From NCBI RefSeq assembly GCF_013415305.1, contig NZ_JACBXU010000002.1, positions 372,001 to 436,000 of the forward strand: a DNA stretch of 64,000 nt. Reading direction: 5' to 3'. The translations under genes were made by a program, and so were the position numbers. Numbering within the stretch: the stretch's first letter is position 1; the number at the start of each line of letters is the position of its first letter. This DNA is from Pantoea sp. WMus005 (GTDB lineage Bacteria > Pseudomonadota > Gammaproteobacteria > Enterobacterales > Enterobacteriaceae). Under the pieces are notes generated by a model. It saw only the letters and a program-made list of their open reading frames with translations. It made no database searches and was not told the DNA's origin. Shown in pieces: positions 21,735-33,992 of the stretch.

Positions 21735-22499
21735 ATGGAAGCCTGGATTCAACAACTGATTACGCAGTCCCTGGAGTGGGCGCTGTTTGCCGTTGCACTG
21801 GTGACGTTTCTGGAGTCGCTGGCGCTGGTCGGGCTGTTGCTGCCAGGTACAGTGATGATGGCCAGCCTGGGCGCACTGATCGGCAGTGGCGAACTGGGCC
21901 TTTATCCTGCCTGGGCGGCAGGATTTGCGGGCTGTCTGATTGGTGACTGGGTTTCCTACGGCATCGGCTGGAAATTTCAGGGGCCGCTGCACCGCTGGAA
22001 ATATCTGCAAAAGTATAAAGGTCTGCTGGATAAAACTGAGCACGCCCTGCATCAGCACAGCATGTTTACGATTCTGGTCGGACGCTTTGTGGGGCCTACG
22101 CGTCCGCTGATCCCGCTGGCGGCCGGTATGCTGGAGCTGCCGGTGCGTAAGTTCCTGCCGCCGAACCTTATCGGCTGCATTCTCTGGCCGCCGCTCTATC
22201 TGCTGCCCGGTATCCTGGCGGGTGTGGCGATCGATGTGCCGAAAGCCGCGCAGGGCGGCAGCTTTAAATGGCTGTTACTCGGCGCAGCATTGCTGATCTG
22301 GCTGGGTGGCTGGTTATGCTGGCGCTGGTGGCGCAGCGGCAAGAGTCGCGACTGGGCCACCGCCTGGCTGCCACCTGAGCGCCTGCGCTGGGCAGGACCG
22401 CTGGGGCTGGTGATCGCCGTCGCGGCGTTCGCTGGTATTCAGTTCCATCCGATGATGCCCATTTTCCGTCATCTGCTGTGGCAGGTTTTCTTCGCCTGA
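21735..22499 (+). CDS. yabI: DedA-family inner-membrane protein (YabI type)
   Basis: 254 residues, same length as E. coli YabI. DedA (VTT/SNARE-associated) proteins are inner-membrane proteins tied to envelope integrity and undecaprenyl-phosphate or lipid recycling; the specific role of YabI is not known. Visible: hydrophobic N-terminal re-entrant region with FLESLALVGLLLPGTVMM, GCLIGDWVSYGIGWKF, and the family motif GRFVGPTRPLIPLAAGM with the conserved Arg, plus C-terminal transmembrane helices. Start taken at the ATG five bases after AGGA; another ATG lies two codons upstream. Its stop is three bases from the converging thiQ stop. Confidence 0.92.
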   Translation: MEAWIQQLITQSLEWALFAVALVTFLESLALVGLLLPGTVMMASLGALIGSGELGLYPAWAAGFAGCLIGDWVSYGIGWKFQGPLHRWKYLQKYKGLLDKTEHALHQHSMFTILVGRFVGPTRPLIPLAAGMLELPVRKFLPPNLIGCILWPPLYLLPGILAGVAIDVPKAAQGGSFKWLLLGAALLIWLGGWLCWRWWRSGKSRDWATAWLPPERLRWAGPLGLVIAVAAFAGIQFHPMMPIFRHLLWQVFFA

Positions 22500-22502
22500 C
22501 AC

Positions 22503-23204
22503 TTAACGACGCGGGATGCCGAGCACTTCGGCCTCCCGCGTGTCGCCCGACAGCAGTTGTCGGGTCTCGCCATCCCAGTAAACCCGTCCATCCACAATCA
22601 CTACGCTGCGCGGTGCAATCTGCTGTGCATCTTCCAGACTGTGCGACACCATCAGCAGCGTAATGCTGCGCGCTTCGCATACCGAACGCACCAGTTGCAG
22701 CATCTCGCCACGCAGGGCGGGATCCAGCGCAGAAAAAGGCTCATCCAGCAGCAGCACCGGACGGTCACGCAGCAGGCAACGTGCCAGCGCCACACGCTGT
22801 CGCTGCCCACCCGACAGCGCGCCCGGCAGGCGAGCCAGCAGATCGCCTAATCCCATCTGATCGGCCAGTTCGGCCAGTTGCTGGCGCTGTGCAGTACTGA
22901 GTTTTAATCCCGGATGCAGTCCCAGCGCCATGTTCTGCTGCACGCTGAGGTGCGGAAACAGGTTGTTCTCCTGAAACAGCATGGAGACCGGTCGTCTGGC
23001 CGGGACGCTGTGGGTGTGATCCTGGCCGTCAATCATCAGCGTGCCCTGTTTTACCGGCAGGAAACCGGCGATCAGACTCAGCAGAGTGCTTTTACCCGCC
23101 CCGCTTGGGCCAAGAATCGCGATGCGCTCACCGCGCGTGGCAGTGAGGCTGAAGCGCATCGGCAGATGCTGATAAAAGTAAGTGAGGTTATCAAGAGTCA
23201 GCAT
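22503..23204 (-). CDS. thiQ: Thiamine/TPP ABC transporter ATP-binding protein
   Basis: 233 residues. ATPase of the ThiBPQ importer for thiamine, thiamine monophosphate and TPP. Motifs: Walker [11 protein letters not shown]-loop in [14 protein letters not shown], signature [14 protein letters not shown], Walker [14 protein letters not shown] and switch His in [10 protein letters not shown]. The start overlaps the thiP end by 14 bases. Expression depends on the upstream TPP riboswitch. Confidence 0.97.
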   Translation of the reverse strand: MLTLDNLTYFYQHLPMRFSLTATRGERIAILGPSGAGKSTLLSLIAGFLPVKQGTLMIDGQDHTHSVPARRPVSMLFQENNLFPHLSVQQNMALGLHPGLKLSTAQRQQLAELADQMGLGDLLARLPGALSGGQRQRVALARCLLRDRPVLLLDEPFSALDPALRGEMLQLVRSVCEARSITLLMVSHSLEDAQQIAPRSVVIVDGRVYWDGETRQLLSGDTREAEVLGIPRR

Positions 23205-24798
23205 GGCGGCCTGGTAATTTTTCCATTAGCGTGAACAGCAATAAGCAGAGCAACAGCAATAGCAGGGCGGTGACCGCGCCATCTGCGCCGCGATAGGCGC
23301 CAATCTGCTGATAAAGGTAGAACGGCAGTGTACGGAAGTCGGCACTGCCAAACAGTGCCACCACGCCGAAATCACCAATCGACAGCACGCAGGCAAAGGC
23401 CAGCGCCTGGGCCAGTGGACGTCTCAGCGCCCGCAACTCAATCAGGCGCAGCCGGTTCCAGCCGTGGATGTCCAGTGAATCGCAGAGTCTGCCGTAGCGC
23501 TCTGCGACATCCCGCATCGGGTTTTCCAGCACTTTCAGCGCATAGGGAATGGCGATCAGCGCATTGGTAAAGATCACCAGCCCTTCTGCCGAATCAGGCA
23601 GGCCAACAGTGGCGTTAAACAGCAGGAAAAAGCCGGTGGCGAGCACAATGCCTGGCATCGCCAGAATCAGCATGCCGCTGGTGTCGATCAACTGTGCCGC
23701 CGCCGGACGCTGGCGCAGACGCAGTTCCCGACTGCTCCACAGCAGCATCATGGTCAGCACCACACAGATCAGACCGGCACCGATGGCGATGCGCAGTGAA
23801 GTAAAGGTGGCCTGCCACAGTGCAGGCTGCGCCAGCGCGCCGCGCAGTCCGCCATGCAGACCATCGACGATGACCGCCGCCAGCGGGGGCAGCAGCAGAA
23901 TCAGCGCCAGCCCGATCAGCAGCGCATCGACCCGCTGTGCCCCGCGTGAATCCTGCGGATCACGCCAGCCGTTAAGCTGGCTGCTTCCGGCGGGAATCGC
24001 CTTGCTGAAGCGCTGGCTGAGCAGCACCAGCGTCAGACAGCAGCTGAGCTGGATCAGCGCCAGCAGCGCTGCGCGTCCGGGATCGTAGTCATAACTCAGC
24101 GCCTGGAATATCGCCAGCTCAATGGTGGTGGCCTGCGGACCGCCGCCCAGCGACAGTACAGTGGCAAAGCTGGCGAAACAGAGCATAAAGATCAGCGCAC
24201 CGGTCGGCAGCAGCTGACGCCGCAGCCATGGCCACTCCAGCAGACGAAATTGATGCCAGCCACGCAGGCCGAGCTGTGCCGCCAGCTGGCGTTGTTCTGC
24301 GGGGATGCTTTCCAGCGCCTGCAGCATCAGGCGGGTCGCCAGCGGCAGGTTAAAGAAGACGTGCGCCAGCAGGATGCCTGGCAGACCATACGGGGAGAAG
24401 TGATAACCCATCCCTGCCAGCTGGCACAATTGCGCCAGCCAGCCATTGCGACCATAGACGGTCAGCAGGCCGAACACCGCGACCAGCACCGGCAGCACCA
24501 GCGTCATGGCGCACAGGCGCAGCAGCAGCAGACGGCCAGGGAAGCGGCGTCGATAGAGCGCCCGCGCCAGCGGCACCGCAGGCAGCAGTGACAGCAGGGC
24601 GGAGAGCAGGGCCTGACCGAAAGAGAACGCGATAACGTGATGCAGGTAGTCATCCTGCAGCACGCCGCGTAAGTCCGTATCCGGCGCGGCGCTCCAGAGT
24701 GCACCGAACGCCATGAATGCCACAATGGTCAACAATATCGTGGCGAGGGAACCGGGAATCAGCCAGCGCGGCATCAGCGGCTGACGGCGCGTTGCCAC
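23191..24798 (-). CDS. thiP: Thiamine/TPP ABC transporter permease
   Basis: 535 residues, one polypeptide carrying two fused permease domains of about six transmembrane helices each. Both have the EAA-type cytoplasmic loop ([22 protein letters not shown]-like in the first half, [18 protein letters not shown] in the second) that contacts ThiQ. N terminus [16 protein letters not shown] matches the family. Overlaps thiB by 25 bases. Confidence 0.97.
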   Translation of the reverse strand: MATRRQPLMPRWLIPGSLATILLTIVAFMAFGALWSAAPDTDLRGVLQDDYLHHVIAFSFGQALLSALLSLLPAVPLARALYRRRFPGRLLLLRLCAMTLVLPVLVAVFGLLTVYGRNGWLAQLCQLAGMGYHFSPYGLPGILLAHVFFNLPLATRLMLQALESIPAEQRQLAAQLGLRGWHQFRLLEWPWLRRQLLPTGALIFMLCFASFATVLSLGGGPQATTIELAIFQALSYDYDPGRAALLALIQLSCCLTLVLLSQRFSKAIPAGSSQLNGWRDPQDSRGAQRVDALLIGLALILLLPPLAAVIVDGLHGGLRGALAQPALWQATFTSLRIAIGAGLICVVLTMMLLWSSRELRLRQRPAAAQLIDTSGMLILAMPGIVLATGFFLLFNATVGLPDSAEGLVIFTNALIAIPYALKVLENPMRDVAERYGRLCDSLDIHGWNRLRLIELRALRRPLAQALAFACVLSIGDFGVVALFGSADFRTLPFYLYQQIGAYRGADGAVTALLLLLLCLLLFTLMEKLPGRHADS

Positions 24799-25760
24799 TG
24801 GCTAATCCAGTTCGAACGCTGGCTGGCCACTTCTTCCGGCGAGAACTGCAGGGCAGTAGAAGGCACGCTGAGCGTCGCGAAGCCCGCTGGCAGCGGCGTG
24901 TCGATCACCGGGTACATCCAGTTGCCGGTGGGGATGGTGCGCTGGAAGTCAGGTGAGACCATAAACTTCATGAACTGCTGTGCCAGCGCCGGCTGTTTGC
25001 TGCTGGCTAACTGCGCGGCAACTTCGACCTGCAGATAGTGACCCTCAGCAAAGGGTGCAGCGGCGTAGTTCTCTTTCTTCTCTTCGATGATGTGGTAAGC
25101 CGGAGAGGTAGTGTAGCTCAGCACCAAATCGGCTTCGCCCTTGAGAAACAGGCCATAGGCTTCACTCCAGCCTTTGGTGACCGTCACGGTTTTCTGCGCC
25201 AGCTTTTGCCACGCCTGCGGAGCCTGATCGCCATAGACTTTCTGCATCCAGAGCAGCAGACCTAAGCCGGGCGTGCTGGTGCGGGGATCTTCGTAGATCA
25301 CCCGCCACTTCTCCGGACTGTCGACCAGCTCTTTCAGGCTTTTTGGCGGATTTTTCAGACGGGTTTTGTCATAGACAAAGGCGAAGTAGCCATAATCGAA
25401 CGGCACGAAGGTGGTGTTGTGCCAGCCATCGGGCAGCTTTAGTTTCGATGTGTCGACCTGACTTTCGGCAAACAGACCTGTTTTCTGCGCGGCCTGCACC
25501 AGATTGTTATCCAGCCCCAGCACCACATCGGCTTTACTGTTTTTGCCTTCCATCCGCACGCGGTTCAGCAGCGACACGCCATCTTCCAGCGTGACGAATT
25601 TCAGCTCGCAGTTGCACTGTGCTTCAAAAGCTTTTTTAACCGCCGGGCCAGGGCCCCAGTCGGCGGAGAAGGAGTCGTAGGTGTAGACCGTGAGAACCGG
25701 CTTAGCCGCCAGAACGGGGGCGGAGAGTAACAGCAGCACCGGCAGAACTTTGTTTAACAC
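24774..25760 (-). CDS. thiB: Periplasmic thiamine/TPP-binding protein
   Basis: 328 residues. Substrate-binding protein of the ThiBPQ importer. Start taken at a GTG (giving MLNKVLPVLLLLSAPVLAA, signal peptide, cleavage near ALA/AKP) because AAGGAG stands seven bases before it and the length then equals the E. coli protein. The frame is open 21 codons further upstream, but that would run into the riboswitch. Mature part: VLTVYTYDSFSADWGPGP, NSKADVVLGLDNNL, EDPRTSTPGLGLLLWMQKVYG and LSYTTSPAYH, all characteristic of ThiB. Confidence 0.96.
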   Translation of the reverse strand: MLNKVLPVLLLLSAPVLAAKPVLTVYTYDSFSADWGPGPAVKKAFEAQCNCELKFVTLEDGVSLLNRVRMEGKNSKADVVLGLDNNLVQAAQKTGLFAESQVDTSKLKLPDGWHNTTFVPFDYGYFAFVYDKTRLKNPPKSLKELVDSPEKWRVIYEDPRTSTPGLGLLLWMQKVYGDQAPQAWQKLAQKTVTVTKGWSEAYGLFLKGEADLVLSYTTSPAYHIIEEKKENYAAAPFAEGHYLQVEVAAQLASSKQPALAQQFMKFMVSPDFQRTIPTGNWMYPVIDTPLPAGFATLSVPSTALQFSPEEVASQRSNWISQWQRAVSR

Positions 25761-25820
25761 TTTGCGCTCCTTCAGGAGAATAGGGGATGAGTCGCAAAGG
25801 ATCTGAGCACAGAGGCCTCT

Positions 25821-25908
25821 CAAATCCCTACGTCGGTATTAACCGAATCAGGTTCGACGGGTCTCTCTCAGCGGCTTGCTTGTAGCAGGCCGCACCCCGT
25901 TGAGAACG
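25821..25908 (-). ncRNA. TPP riboswitch (THI box) of thiBPQ
   Basis: On the minus strand the conserved elements occur in order: CTCAACGGGGTGC, a variable hairpin (GGCCTGCTACAAGCAAGCC), GCTGAGAGAGACCC, GTCGAACCTGATTCGG, TTAATACCGACGTAGGGA. These are the pyrimidine- and pyrophosphate-sensor arms of the thi aptamer. It ends about 60 bases before the thiB start and is expected to repress the transporter when TPP is abundant. I see no clear intrinsic terminator between aptamer and start, which suggests control at translation initiation. Confidence 0.95.
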
Positions 25909-25912
25909 TCAC

Positions 25913-25941
25913 ATTCTAGTCATTTCAGCGCCGGGGCGAAA
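25913..25941 (-). promoter_or_regulatory. Candidate thiBPQ promoter
   Basis: Minus strand TTTCGC, 17 bases, TAGAAT. Placed so that transcription would begin a few bases before the riboswitch aptamer. It occupies the short gap between the sgrR stop codon (25945) and the aptamer. The -10 is good, the -35 weak. Confidence 0.45.
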
Positions 25942-25944
25942 GCA

Positions 25945-27606
25945 TCACAACACCGGTGGTGCGAACCAGGCCGATTTAAAATCGAACCAGCCCAGCGTAT
26001 TCATCCGCACGCCGCGCATGCTGCGCTGTCCTTCAAGCAGCAGCCAGTGGTGAAACAGCGGATGCAAACCGGCTTCTTCGACCAGCTGTTTGCTCCATTC
26101 GGCCAGCGGCAGCGTTTTCTCGCGCCAGCGGGCCGCATCGCCGTGCCAGTCGATGGCCAGACAATGATGCAGCAGCGGGATCTCATAAAGCTGCGCGAAC
26201 AGTGAATAATTCAGCGGCAGGGTAAAGTTCACGCTTCCCAGCCAGATATCACTCTCCGCTTCGCCCTGATACCAGCTTTCGTAGCTGATCTCACGGGTCT
26301 CCAGCGTGACGCCATGCTCTGCCAGCAGGGGACGCAGCGCATTCGCGATGCCTTCATGCTCCACGTGCTGGCTGTACCAGGTCAGCGTCAGATGGGTTAA
26401 GCCAGGCGGTTTTTGCACTGGCGTCAGGTCACGGCGATGATGCCAGCGTGGCAGCAGGCCATACGCCGGGAACCAGTAGCGCTGATAGCCCACACCCGCG
26501 TGATTGAGCAGGGCGATGGGGTTAAACAGGTAGCTGACCCAGCGCCGGACTGCCTCGCTGCAGCCCTGCTCTGAACGCTGGTCGAACAGCAGATAGTAGC
26601 AGCCCTCTTCGAGACGGCTCTCTTCCTGAACTTCATCGGCGCTGTCGCCCTGCAGACGAACCCCGGCATAGACCAGCTCATCACTGATGTCGGGCAGTAC
26701 CCAGATAGAGACATCATCAATCAGGGCGCGAAAACCAAAATAGTCATCAAAGGCTTCGATCTTGAGCTGGCTCTCCTGATTGCGGATCACCCGGTAAGGA
26801 CCGGTGCCAACTGGCTGGCGGGCAAAGTCGTGCAGCGTGGGCCATTCGCGCGGCAGGATCATTGCACTGACGCTGCCCAGTAACCAGGGCAAACCCTCGT
26901 CGGGCTGACTTAAACGGATATCCAGCGTCCAGGGGGCAGGCGAGTCGATCTGCGCAATATGGGAAAAGAGCGGATGCGGGCGCTGACGCTCCAGCGTGGC
27001 GAGCACATCCTCCATCTCCAGTTCTCTGCCATGATGGAACCGAATCGCCGGACGCAGGAAGAAGCGCCAGTGAAGCGGGGAGATCTGCTGCCAGTGGTGC
27101 GCAATATCGGGTTCGATTTCCCCGTTTTCCTCATTTATCCGCGTCAGACCGTTGAAAATCTGTCGGGCAATGTGGGTTTCCGAGCGCCGCAGCGGCGAGC
27201 CGGGCAAAAGGTTGAGCAGCGGACGATAGTAGAGCACCCGCAGGATATGCTTGCCCTGCCGGAAACTGCGCCCCAGGTGCGCGCTGATCATCTGCCGCAC
27301 CTGGTTTTTATCGCCTACCAGCCGGACCAGCTGATCGATGCGATCCTGTTCCAGCAAATCCTCGGCACGCTGCTGCTGCAGGGCCAGACCGGTGTAGCAG
27401 AAGATAAGCTGCGATCGCTTGCCGCGTCCGGCTTCAGCCTGCCAGGTCAGCCAGCCTGCGGCCTGCATCCGGTTGAGCAGATTGCGCATATGGCGGCGCG
27501 AGCAGTGCAGCAGATCAGCCAGTTCGCTGAGCGTGATCGCCTGCGTCTGGCCCTGACAGCTCTGCCACAGGCGGATGAACTGCTGCTTCAGACGTGATGA
27601 GGACAT
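25945..27606 (-). CDS. sgrR: Transcriptional activator of sgrS, SgrR
   Basis: 553 residues. SgrR senses glucose-phosphate stress and activates sgrS. N-terminal winged helix ([17 protein letters not shown], then [21 protein letters not shown]-like helices, here [15 protein letters not shown]) and a C-terminal domain related to periplasmic solute-binding proteins of ABC transporters (SBP_bac_5; [52 protein letters not shown]). Start at ATG with GGGAG upstream. Divergent from sgrS/setA, as in E. coli, and upstream of thiBPQ. Confidence 0.96.
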   Translation of the reverse strand: MSSSRLKQQFIRLWQSCQGQTQAITLSELADLLHCSRRHMRNLLNRMQAAGWLTWQAEAGRGKRSQLIFCYTGLALQQQRAEDLLEQDRIDQLVRLVGDKNQVRQMISAHLGRSFRQGKHILRVLYYRPLLNLLPGSPLRRSETHIARQIFNGLTRINEENGEIEPDIAHHWQQISPLHWRFFLRPAIRFHHGRELEMEDVLATLERQRPHPLFSHIAQIDSPAPWTLDIRLSQPDEGLPWLLGSVSAMILPREWPTLHDFARQPVGTGPYRVIRNQESQLKIEAFDDYFGFRALIDDVSIWVLPDISDELVYAGVRLQGDSADEVQEESRLEEGCYYLLFDQRSEQGCSEAVRRWVSYLFNPIALLNHAGVGYQRYWFPAYGLLPRWHHRRDLTPVQKPPGLTHLTLTWYSQHVEHEGIANALRPLLAEHGVTLETREISYESWYQGEAESDIWLGSVNFTLPLNYSLFAQLYEIPLLHHCLAIDWHGDAARWREKTLPLAEWSKQLVEEAGLHPLFHHWLLLEGQRSMRGVRMNTLGWFDFKSAWFAPPVL

Positions 27607-27661
27607 AAAAGGGGAACTCCCTGTGAAAAGCGCTCTGTTTTTCCTGCCCTATTTTAAGAGC

Positions 27662-27796
27662 AAACTTTACGCGGTGGGAAGAGCGGGAGGCATTCACAGT
27701 GAATGGCGTTCAACCCTCACTGCGCTGTTCAGCGGAGTGCTTTTCTGAGTAGGGTGCATTTACACCGCCAGCAGATGATCTCTGCTGGCTTTTTTC
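27662..27796 (+). ncRNA. sgrS: SgrS small RNA (5' end not determined)
   Basis: Position between divergent sgrR and setA is that of sgrS. The 3' part matches the conserved end of SgrS: seed CTGAGTAGGGTG (27745-27756; E. coli CTGAGTATTGGTG), a small hairpin GGTG-CATTTA-CACC, then the terminator GCCAGCAGA-TGATC-TCTGCTGGC with TTTTTT (27767-27795), which also serves Hfq binding. SgrS base-pairs with ptsG mRNA and other sugar-transport messages during glucose-phosphate stress. The 5' end given assumes a TATTTT -10 at 27650-27655 and is a guess. No protein resembling SgrT is evident. Confidence 0.82.
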
Positions 27797-27859
27797 ATGT
27801 TGCACGGTATCGTCTACCCTTCTTTTTTCCCCTCTGTTTGTTCTGTAAGGGATTTCGCT

Positions 27860-29038
27860 ATGAAATCGCTGTTAACGCGGCAGCGCCGTATCAATCCGGT
27901 TTACCTCGCCTTTATGGTCGCCTCGTTCATGCTGGGCATCGCGGGCGCACTGCAGGCGCCGACGCTCAGCCTGTTTCTGACGCGCGAGGTGCAGGCGCGG
28001 CCCTTCTGGGTCGGGCTGTTTTTCACCATCAATGCGGTGGCCGGTATCGTAGTGAGTATGCTGGTGGCAAAGCGCTCAGACAGCGTCGGCGATCGTCGTC
28101 ATATCATTCTCTTCTGCTGTCTGATGGCGCTGATCAATGCGCTGCTGTTTGCCTTTACCCGCGATTATCTGACCCTGCTGACGCTCGGTGTGCTGCTGTC
28201 GGCGCTGGCCAGCGTCTCAATGCCTCAGCTGTTTGCGCTGGCGAGAGAGTATGCCGATCAGTCGGCGCGTGAAGCGGTGATGTTCAGTTCGGTGATGCGT
28301 GCGCAGCTGTCGCTGGCGTGGGTGATCGGGCCGCCATTATCGTTCGCGCTGGCGCTGAACTACGGCTTTGTGACGCTATTTATGGTGGCTGCGTTACTGT
28401 TTCTGCTCTGTATTCTGCTGGTCTGGTTTACCCTGCCGTCGGTGCCACGCTCGCAGCCGCTGATGCAAAGCGGCGGGCTGCCGTTGAGCGGCTGGCGCGA
28501 TCGCGACGTGCGTTTGCTGTTCCTGGCTTCAGTCGCGATGTGGACCTGTAACACCATGTATATCATCGATATGCCGCTCTATATCAGCACCACGCTGGGT
28601 CTGCCGGAGAAGCTGGCCGGTCTGCTGATGGGAACGGCTGCCGGGCTGGAGATCCCGGTAATGCTGCTGGCGGGTCATTACGCGCGCCGCTTCGGTAAGC
28701 GGCGGTTAATGCTGATTGCGGTGGCGGCGGGCGTCCTGTTTTATCTGGGGCTGGTGCTGTTCAATTCCCGCACCTCGCTGATGGTGTTACAGCTGTTTAA
28801 CGCGGTGTTTGTCGGGATTATAGCGGGCATAGGGATGCTGTGGTTCCAGGATCTGATGCCAGGACGACCGGGTGCTGCGACCACCATGTTCACCAATTCG
28901 ATCTCAACGGGCATGATTCTGGCGGGGGTTATTCAGGGAACGCTGAGTGAGCGACTGGGTCATGAGGCGGTTTACTGGCTGGCATTCGGGCTGGCGATAG
29001 TGGCGCTGGTGATGTCGGCGCGGGTGCGCGACGTATAA
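27860..29038 (+). CDS. setA: Sugar efflux transporter SetA
   Basis: 392 residues, the length of E. coli SetA. Twelve-helix major facilitator protein that exports glucosides and lactose analogues; with SgrS it belongs to the response to sugar-phosphate stress. Features: FMLGIAGALQAPTLSLFLTREV in helix 1, cytoplasmic AKRSDSVGDRRH loop, SVMRAQLSLAWVIGPPLSF, MWTCNTMYIIDMPLYIS and MLWFQDLMPGRPGAATTMFTN. Start at the ATG preceded by TAAGGG; the frame extends 21 codons upstream, over sequence just after the sgrS terminator. Ends near the convergent leuD stop. Confidence 0.95.
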   Translation: MKSLLTRQRRINPVYLAFMVASFMLGIAGALQAPTLSLFLTREVQARPFWVGLFFTINAVAGIVVSMLVAKRSDSVGDRRHIILFCCLMALINALLFAFTRDYLTLLTLGVLLSALASVSMPQLFALAREYADQSAREAVMFSSVMRAQLSLAWVIGPPLSFALALNYGFVTLFMVAALLFLLCILLVWFTLPSVPRSQPLMQSGGLPLSGWRDRDVRLLFLASVAMWTCNTMYIIDMPLYISTTLGLPEKLAGLLMGTAAGLEIPVMLLAGHYARRFGKRRLMLIAVAAGVLFYLGLVLFNSRTSLMVLQLFNAVFVGIIAGIGMLWFQDLMPGRPGAATTMFTNSISTGMILAGVIQGTLSERLGHEAVYWLAFGLAIVALVMSARVRDV

Positions 29039-29044
29039 AGAAGA

Positions 29045-29071
29045 AGGGCGACCCGATGTCGCCCTGCTTTA
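29045..29071. terminator. Bidirectional terminator between setA and leuD
   Basis: Stem AGGGCGAC / GTCGCCCT with loop CCGAT at 29045-29065, in the 39-base gap between converging stops. GCTTT follows on the plus strand and TCTTCTTT on the minus strand, so it can end both setA and leuABCD transcripts. Confidence 0.8.
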
Positions 29072-29077
29072 ACGCAA

Positions 29078-29683
29078 TCAGCGCAGGAAGGCGGGCTGAT
29101 TCTGCTCATACTGCGAAATAGAGGCTTCATGCTGCAGCGTCAGGCCGATGCTGTCGAGGCCATTAATCATGCAGTGGCGACGGAAGCTGTCGAGTTCAAA
29201 CGAATAGACTTTGTCGCCTGCCGTCACCGTCTGTGCTTCCAGATCGACCGTGAAGCTGATGCCTGGCTGGGCTGCAACCAGTCTGAACAGCTCATCCACT
29301 TCCTCTTCGCTTAATTTCACCGGCAGCAGTTGGTTGTTGAAACTGTTGCCATAAAAGATATCGGCGAAGCTCGGCGCAATTACCACGTGGAAACCGAAAT
29401 CGGTCAGTGCCCAGGGCGCATGCTCACGTGAGGAGCCGCAGCCAAAGTTCTCGCGCGCCAGCAGGATGCTGGTCCCTTTAAACTCCGGCTTGTTCAGCAC
29501 AAAGCCAGGCGTCGGCACCGTACCGGCGTCATCTTCAAAACGCCAGTCGTGGAACAGGTGCTGACCGAAACCGGTGCGGGTGACCTTCTGCAAAAACTGC
29601 TTAGGAATGATTGCGTCCGTGTCGACGTTCGCGGCATCCAGCGGCGCAACAATCCCGGTATGCTGAGTAAATTTATTCGCCAT
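29078..29683 (-). CDS. leuD: 3-isopropylmalate dehydratase small subunit
   Basis: 201 residues. With LeuC it isomerises 2-isopropylmalate to 3-isopropylmalate in leucine synthesis. This is the swivel domain of the aconitase fold: [12 protein letters not shown] near the N terminus, the conserved active-site loop [19 protein letters not shown] and [20 protein letters not shown]. Starts three bases after leuC; last gene of the leu operon. Confidence 0.98.
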   Translation of the reverse strand: MANKFTQHTGIVAPLDAANVDTDAIIPKQFLQKVTRTGFGQHLFHDWRFEDDAGTVPTPGFVLNKPEFKGTSILLARENFGCGSSREHAPWALTDFGFHVVIAPSFADIFYGNSFNNQLLPVKLSEEEVDELFRLVAAQPGISFTVDLEAQTVTAGDKVYSFELDSFRRHCMINGLDSIGLTLQHEASISQYEQNQPAFLR

Positions 29684-29686
29684 GAC

Positions 29687-31093
29687 TTAAGCTCCTGTCG
29701 TCAGTTCACGGATGTCGGCAAAGTGGCCGGTCACGGCAGCCGCCGCGGCCATGGCCGGGCTGACCAGATGCGTACGTCCACCACGGCCCTGACGGCCTTC
29801 AAAGTTACGGTTGCTGGTAGAGGCGCAACGCTCGCCCGGATTCAGACGATCATTGTTCATCGCCAGACACATTGAGCAGCCTGGCAGACGCCATTCAAAG
29901 CCCGCTTCCAGGAAGATTTTATCCAGACCCTCCGCTTCAGCCTGCGCTTTTACCGGGCCGGAACCTGGTACCACCATGGCAACCACGCCAGGCGCGACTT
30001 TACGGCCTTTGGCGATGGCGGCGGCGGCACGCAGATCTTCAATGCGTGAGTTGGTGCAGGAGCCGATAAACACTTTATCAATTGCGACATCGGTCAGTCT
30101 GATGCCCGGCTGCAGGTTCATGTAGGCCAGCGCTTTTTCCGCTGAGGCGCGCTCAACCGGATCGGCGAACGAGGCTGGATTCGGGATCACCTGATCAACG
30201 GCAATGACCTGACCCGGGTTGGTGCCCCAGGTGACCTGCGGTGCGATATCTTCAGCATGCAGCGTGACCACCGCATCATACTTCGCGCCTTCGTCAGATT
30301 TCAGGGTGCGCCAGTAATCGACTGCCTGTTCCCATTTCTCGCCCTCAGGTGAGAACTGACGACCTTTCAGATAGTTGAAGGTGGTCTCATCCGGGGCCAC
30401 CAGGCCCGCTTTTGCCCCCATCTCAATCGCCATATTGCACAGCGTCATACGACCTTCCATGCTCAGCGCCTGAATCGCAGGGCCGCAGAACTCAACGACA
30501 TAGCCGGTGCCGCCTGCGCTGCCGGTTTTACCGATGATCGCCAGCACGATATCTTTTGCTGTAATGCCGGTGGATGCCTGGCCCAGCACTTCAATCTTCA
30601 TGGTTTTCGCCCGACCCTGTTTCAGGGTTTGAGTGGCAAACACATGTTCCACTTCGGAGGTGCCGATACCAAAGGCCAGTGAGCCAAATGCGCCGTGCGT
30701 CGCAGTGTGCGAGTCGCCGCACACAATGGTCATGCCCGGCAGCGTCATGCCCTGCTCAGGGCCGATAACGTGGACGATACCCTGGAACGGGTGATTCAGG
30801 TCATAGAGCTGTACGCCAAACTCTGCGCAGTTCTTCATCAGCTCCTGCATCTGAATACGCGCCATTTCGCCCGACGCATTAATATCTTTGGTCTGCGTAG
30901 AAACGTTGTGGTCCATGGTGGCAAAGGTTTTGCCCGGCTGACGGACTTTACGTCCGTGCGCACGCAGACCATCAAAGGCCTGTGGTGACGTCACTTCATG
31001 GATCAGATGGCGATCAATATAGAGTAACGGGGTTTCTTCTGGCGTTTCGTGGACGACATGTGCATCAAATAACTTCTGGTATAAGGTTTTCAT
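29687..31093 (-). CDS. leuC: 3-isopropylmalate dehydratase large subunit
   Basis: 468 residues. Carries the 4Fe-4S cluster: the three ligand cysteines are in [14 protein letters not shown] and [11 protein letters not shown]. Other aconitase-family motifs: [34 protein letters not shown]. The start is the ATG opening [12 protein letters not shown], preceded by GAGG; the frame continues upstream into leuB without support. Lies four bases after leuB. Confidence 0.98.
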   Translation of the reverse strand: MKTLYQKLFDAHVVHETPEETPLLYIDRHLIHEVTSPQAFDGLRAHGRKVRQPGKTFATMDHNVSTQTKDINASGEMARIQMQELMKNCAEFGVQLYDLNHPFQGIVHVIGPEQGMTLPGMTIVCGDSHTATHGAFGSLAFGIGTSEVEHVFATQTLKQGRAKTMKIEVLGQASTGITAKDIVLAIIGKTGSAGGTGYVVEFCGPAIQALSMEGRMTLCNMAIEMGAKAGLVAPDETTFNYLKGRQFSPEGEKWEQAVDYWRTLKSDEGAKYDAVVTLHAEDIAPQVTWGTNPGQVIAVDQVIPNPASFADPVERASAEKALAYMNLQPGIRLTDVAIDKVFIGSCTNSRIEDLRAAAAIAKGRKVAPGVVAMVVPGSGPVKAQAEAEGLDKIFLEAGFEWRLPGCSMCLAMNNDRLNPGERCASTSNRNFEGRQGRGGRTHLVSPAMAAAAAVTGHFADIRELTTGA

Positions 31094-31097
31094 TTTT

Positions 31098-33754
<2,657 letters not shown>

Positions 33755-33794
33755 CGTATTCATCCTTATGCTTTTTCTGGCCTGGCAACGAGCA

Positions 33795-33823
33795 TAAAAA
33801 AACCCGCGACAGGCGCGGGTTTT
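33795..33823 (-). terminator. leu operon attenuator
   Basis: Minus strand AAACCCGCG-CCTGT-CGCGGGTTTTTTT, between the leader peptide and leuA. A strong terminator upstream of a biosynthetic gene and just after a leucine-rich leader peptide is the classic transcription attenuator. Confidence 0.93.
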
Positions 33824-33843
33824 TAACTTTCAGCAGGTTTGAA

Positions 33844-33927
33844 TCAGTGTTTGATTCCGCCCACAAGTCTACCGCGCAAGCTGAGTGCGTTTAGTAGTAG
33901 ACCGAGAAGGCGAACAGAACGAAACAT
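33844..33927 (-). CDS. leuL: leu operon leader peptide
   Basis: 27 codons, too short for most gene finders. The peptide starts MFRSVRLLGLLLNALSL and ends RGRLVGGIKH; the ending and the LLLNA core match E. coli LeuL. Eight of 27 codons are leucine, including three consecutive CTA, a rare codon, so ribosome stalling when charged leucyl-tRNA is scarce would prevent formation of the attenuator downstream at 33795-33823. The ATG is preceded by TAAGG. Confidence 0.93.
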   Translation of the reverse strand: MFRSVRLLGLLLNALSLRGRLVGGIKH

Positions 33928-33963
33928 GGATTCAAACCTTATAAAATTGTTGTGCTGTACATA

Positions 33964-33992
33964 TTGGTACTGGAATCACTCAGGGATGTCAA
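33964..33992 (-). promoter_or_regulatory. leu operon promoter
   Basis: Minus strand TTGACA, 17-base spacer (TCCCTGAGTGATTCCAG), TACCAA. Sequence and spacing align with the E. coli leu promoter as I recall it (TTGACATCC...ATCCAG then the -10). It is 37 bases or more upstream of leuL. Confidence 0.75.

Noticed and set aside
27623-27748. 41-codon frame in the place of SgrT
   Set aside because: Not listed as a gene: similarity to SgrT is too slight and its ribosome site coincides with the sgrR start region. Discussed as a finding.
27767-27795. The GCCAGCAGA hairpin as a simple sgrR or setA attenuator
   Set aside because: Together with the seed and small upstream hairpin it matches the conserved 3' end of SgrS, a better explanation.
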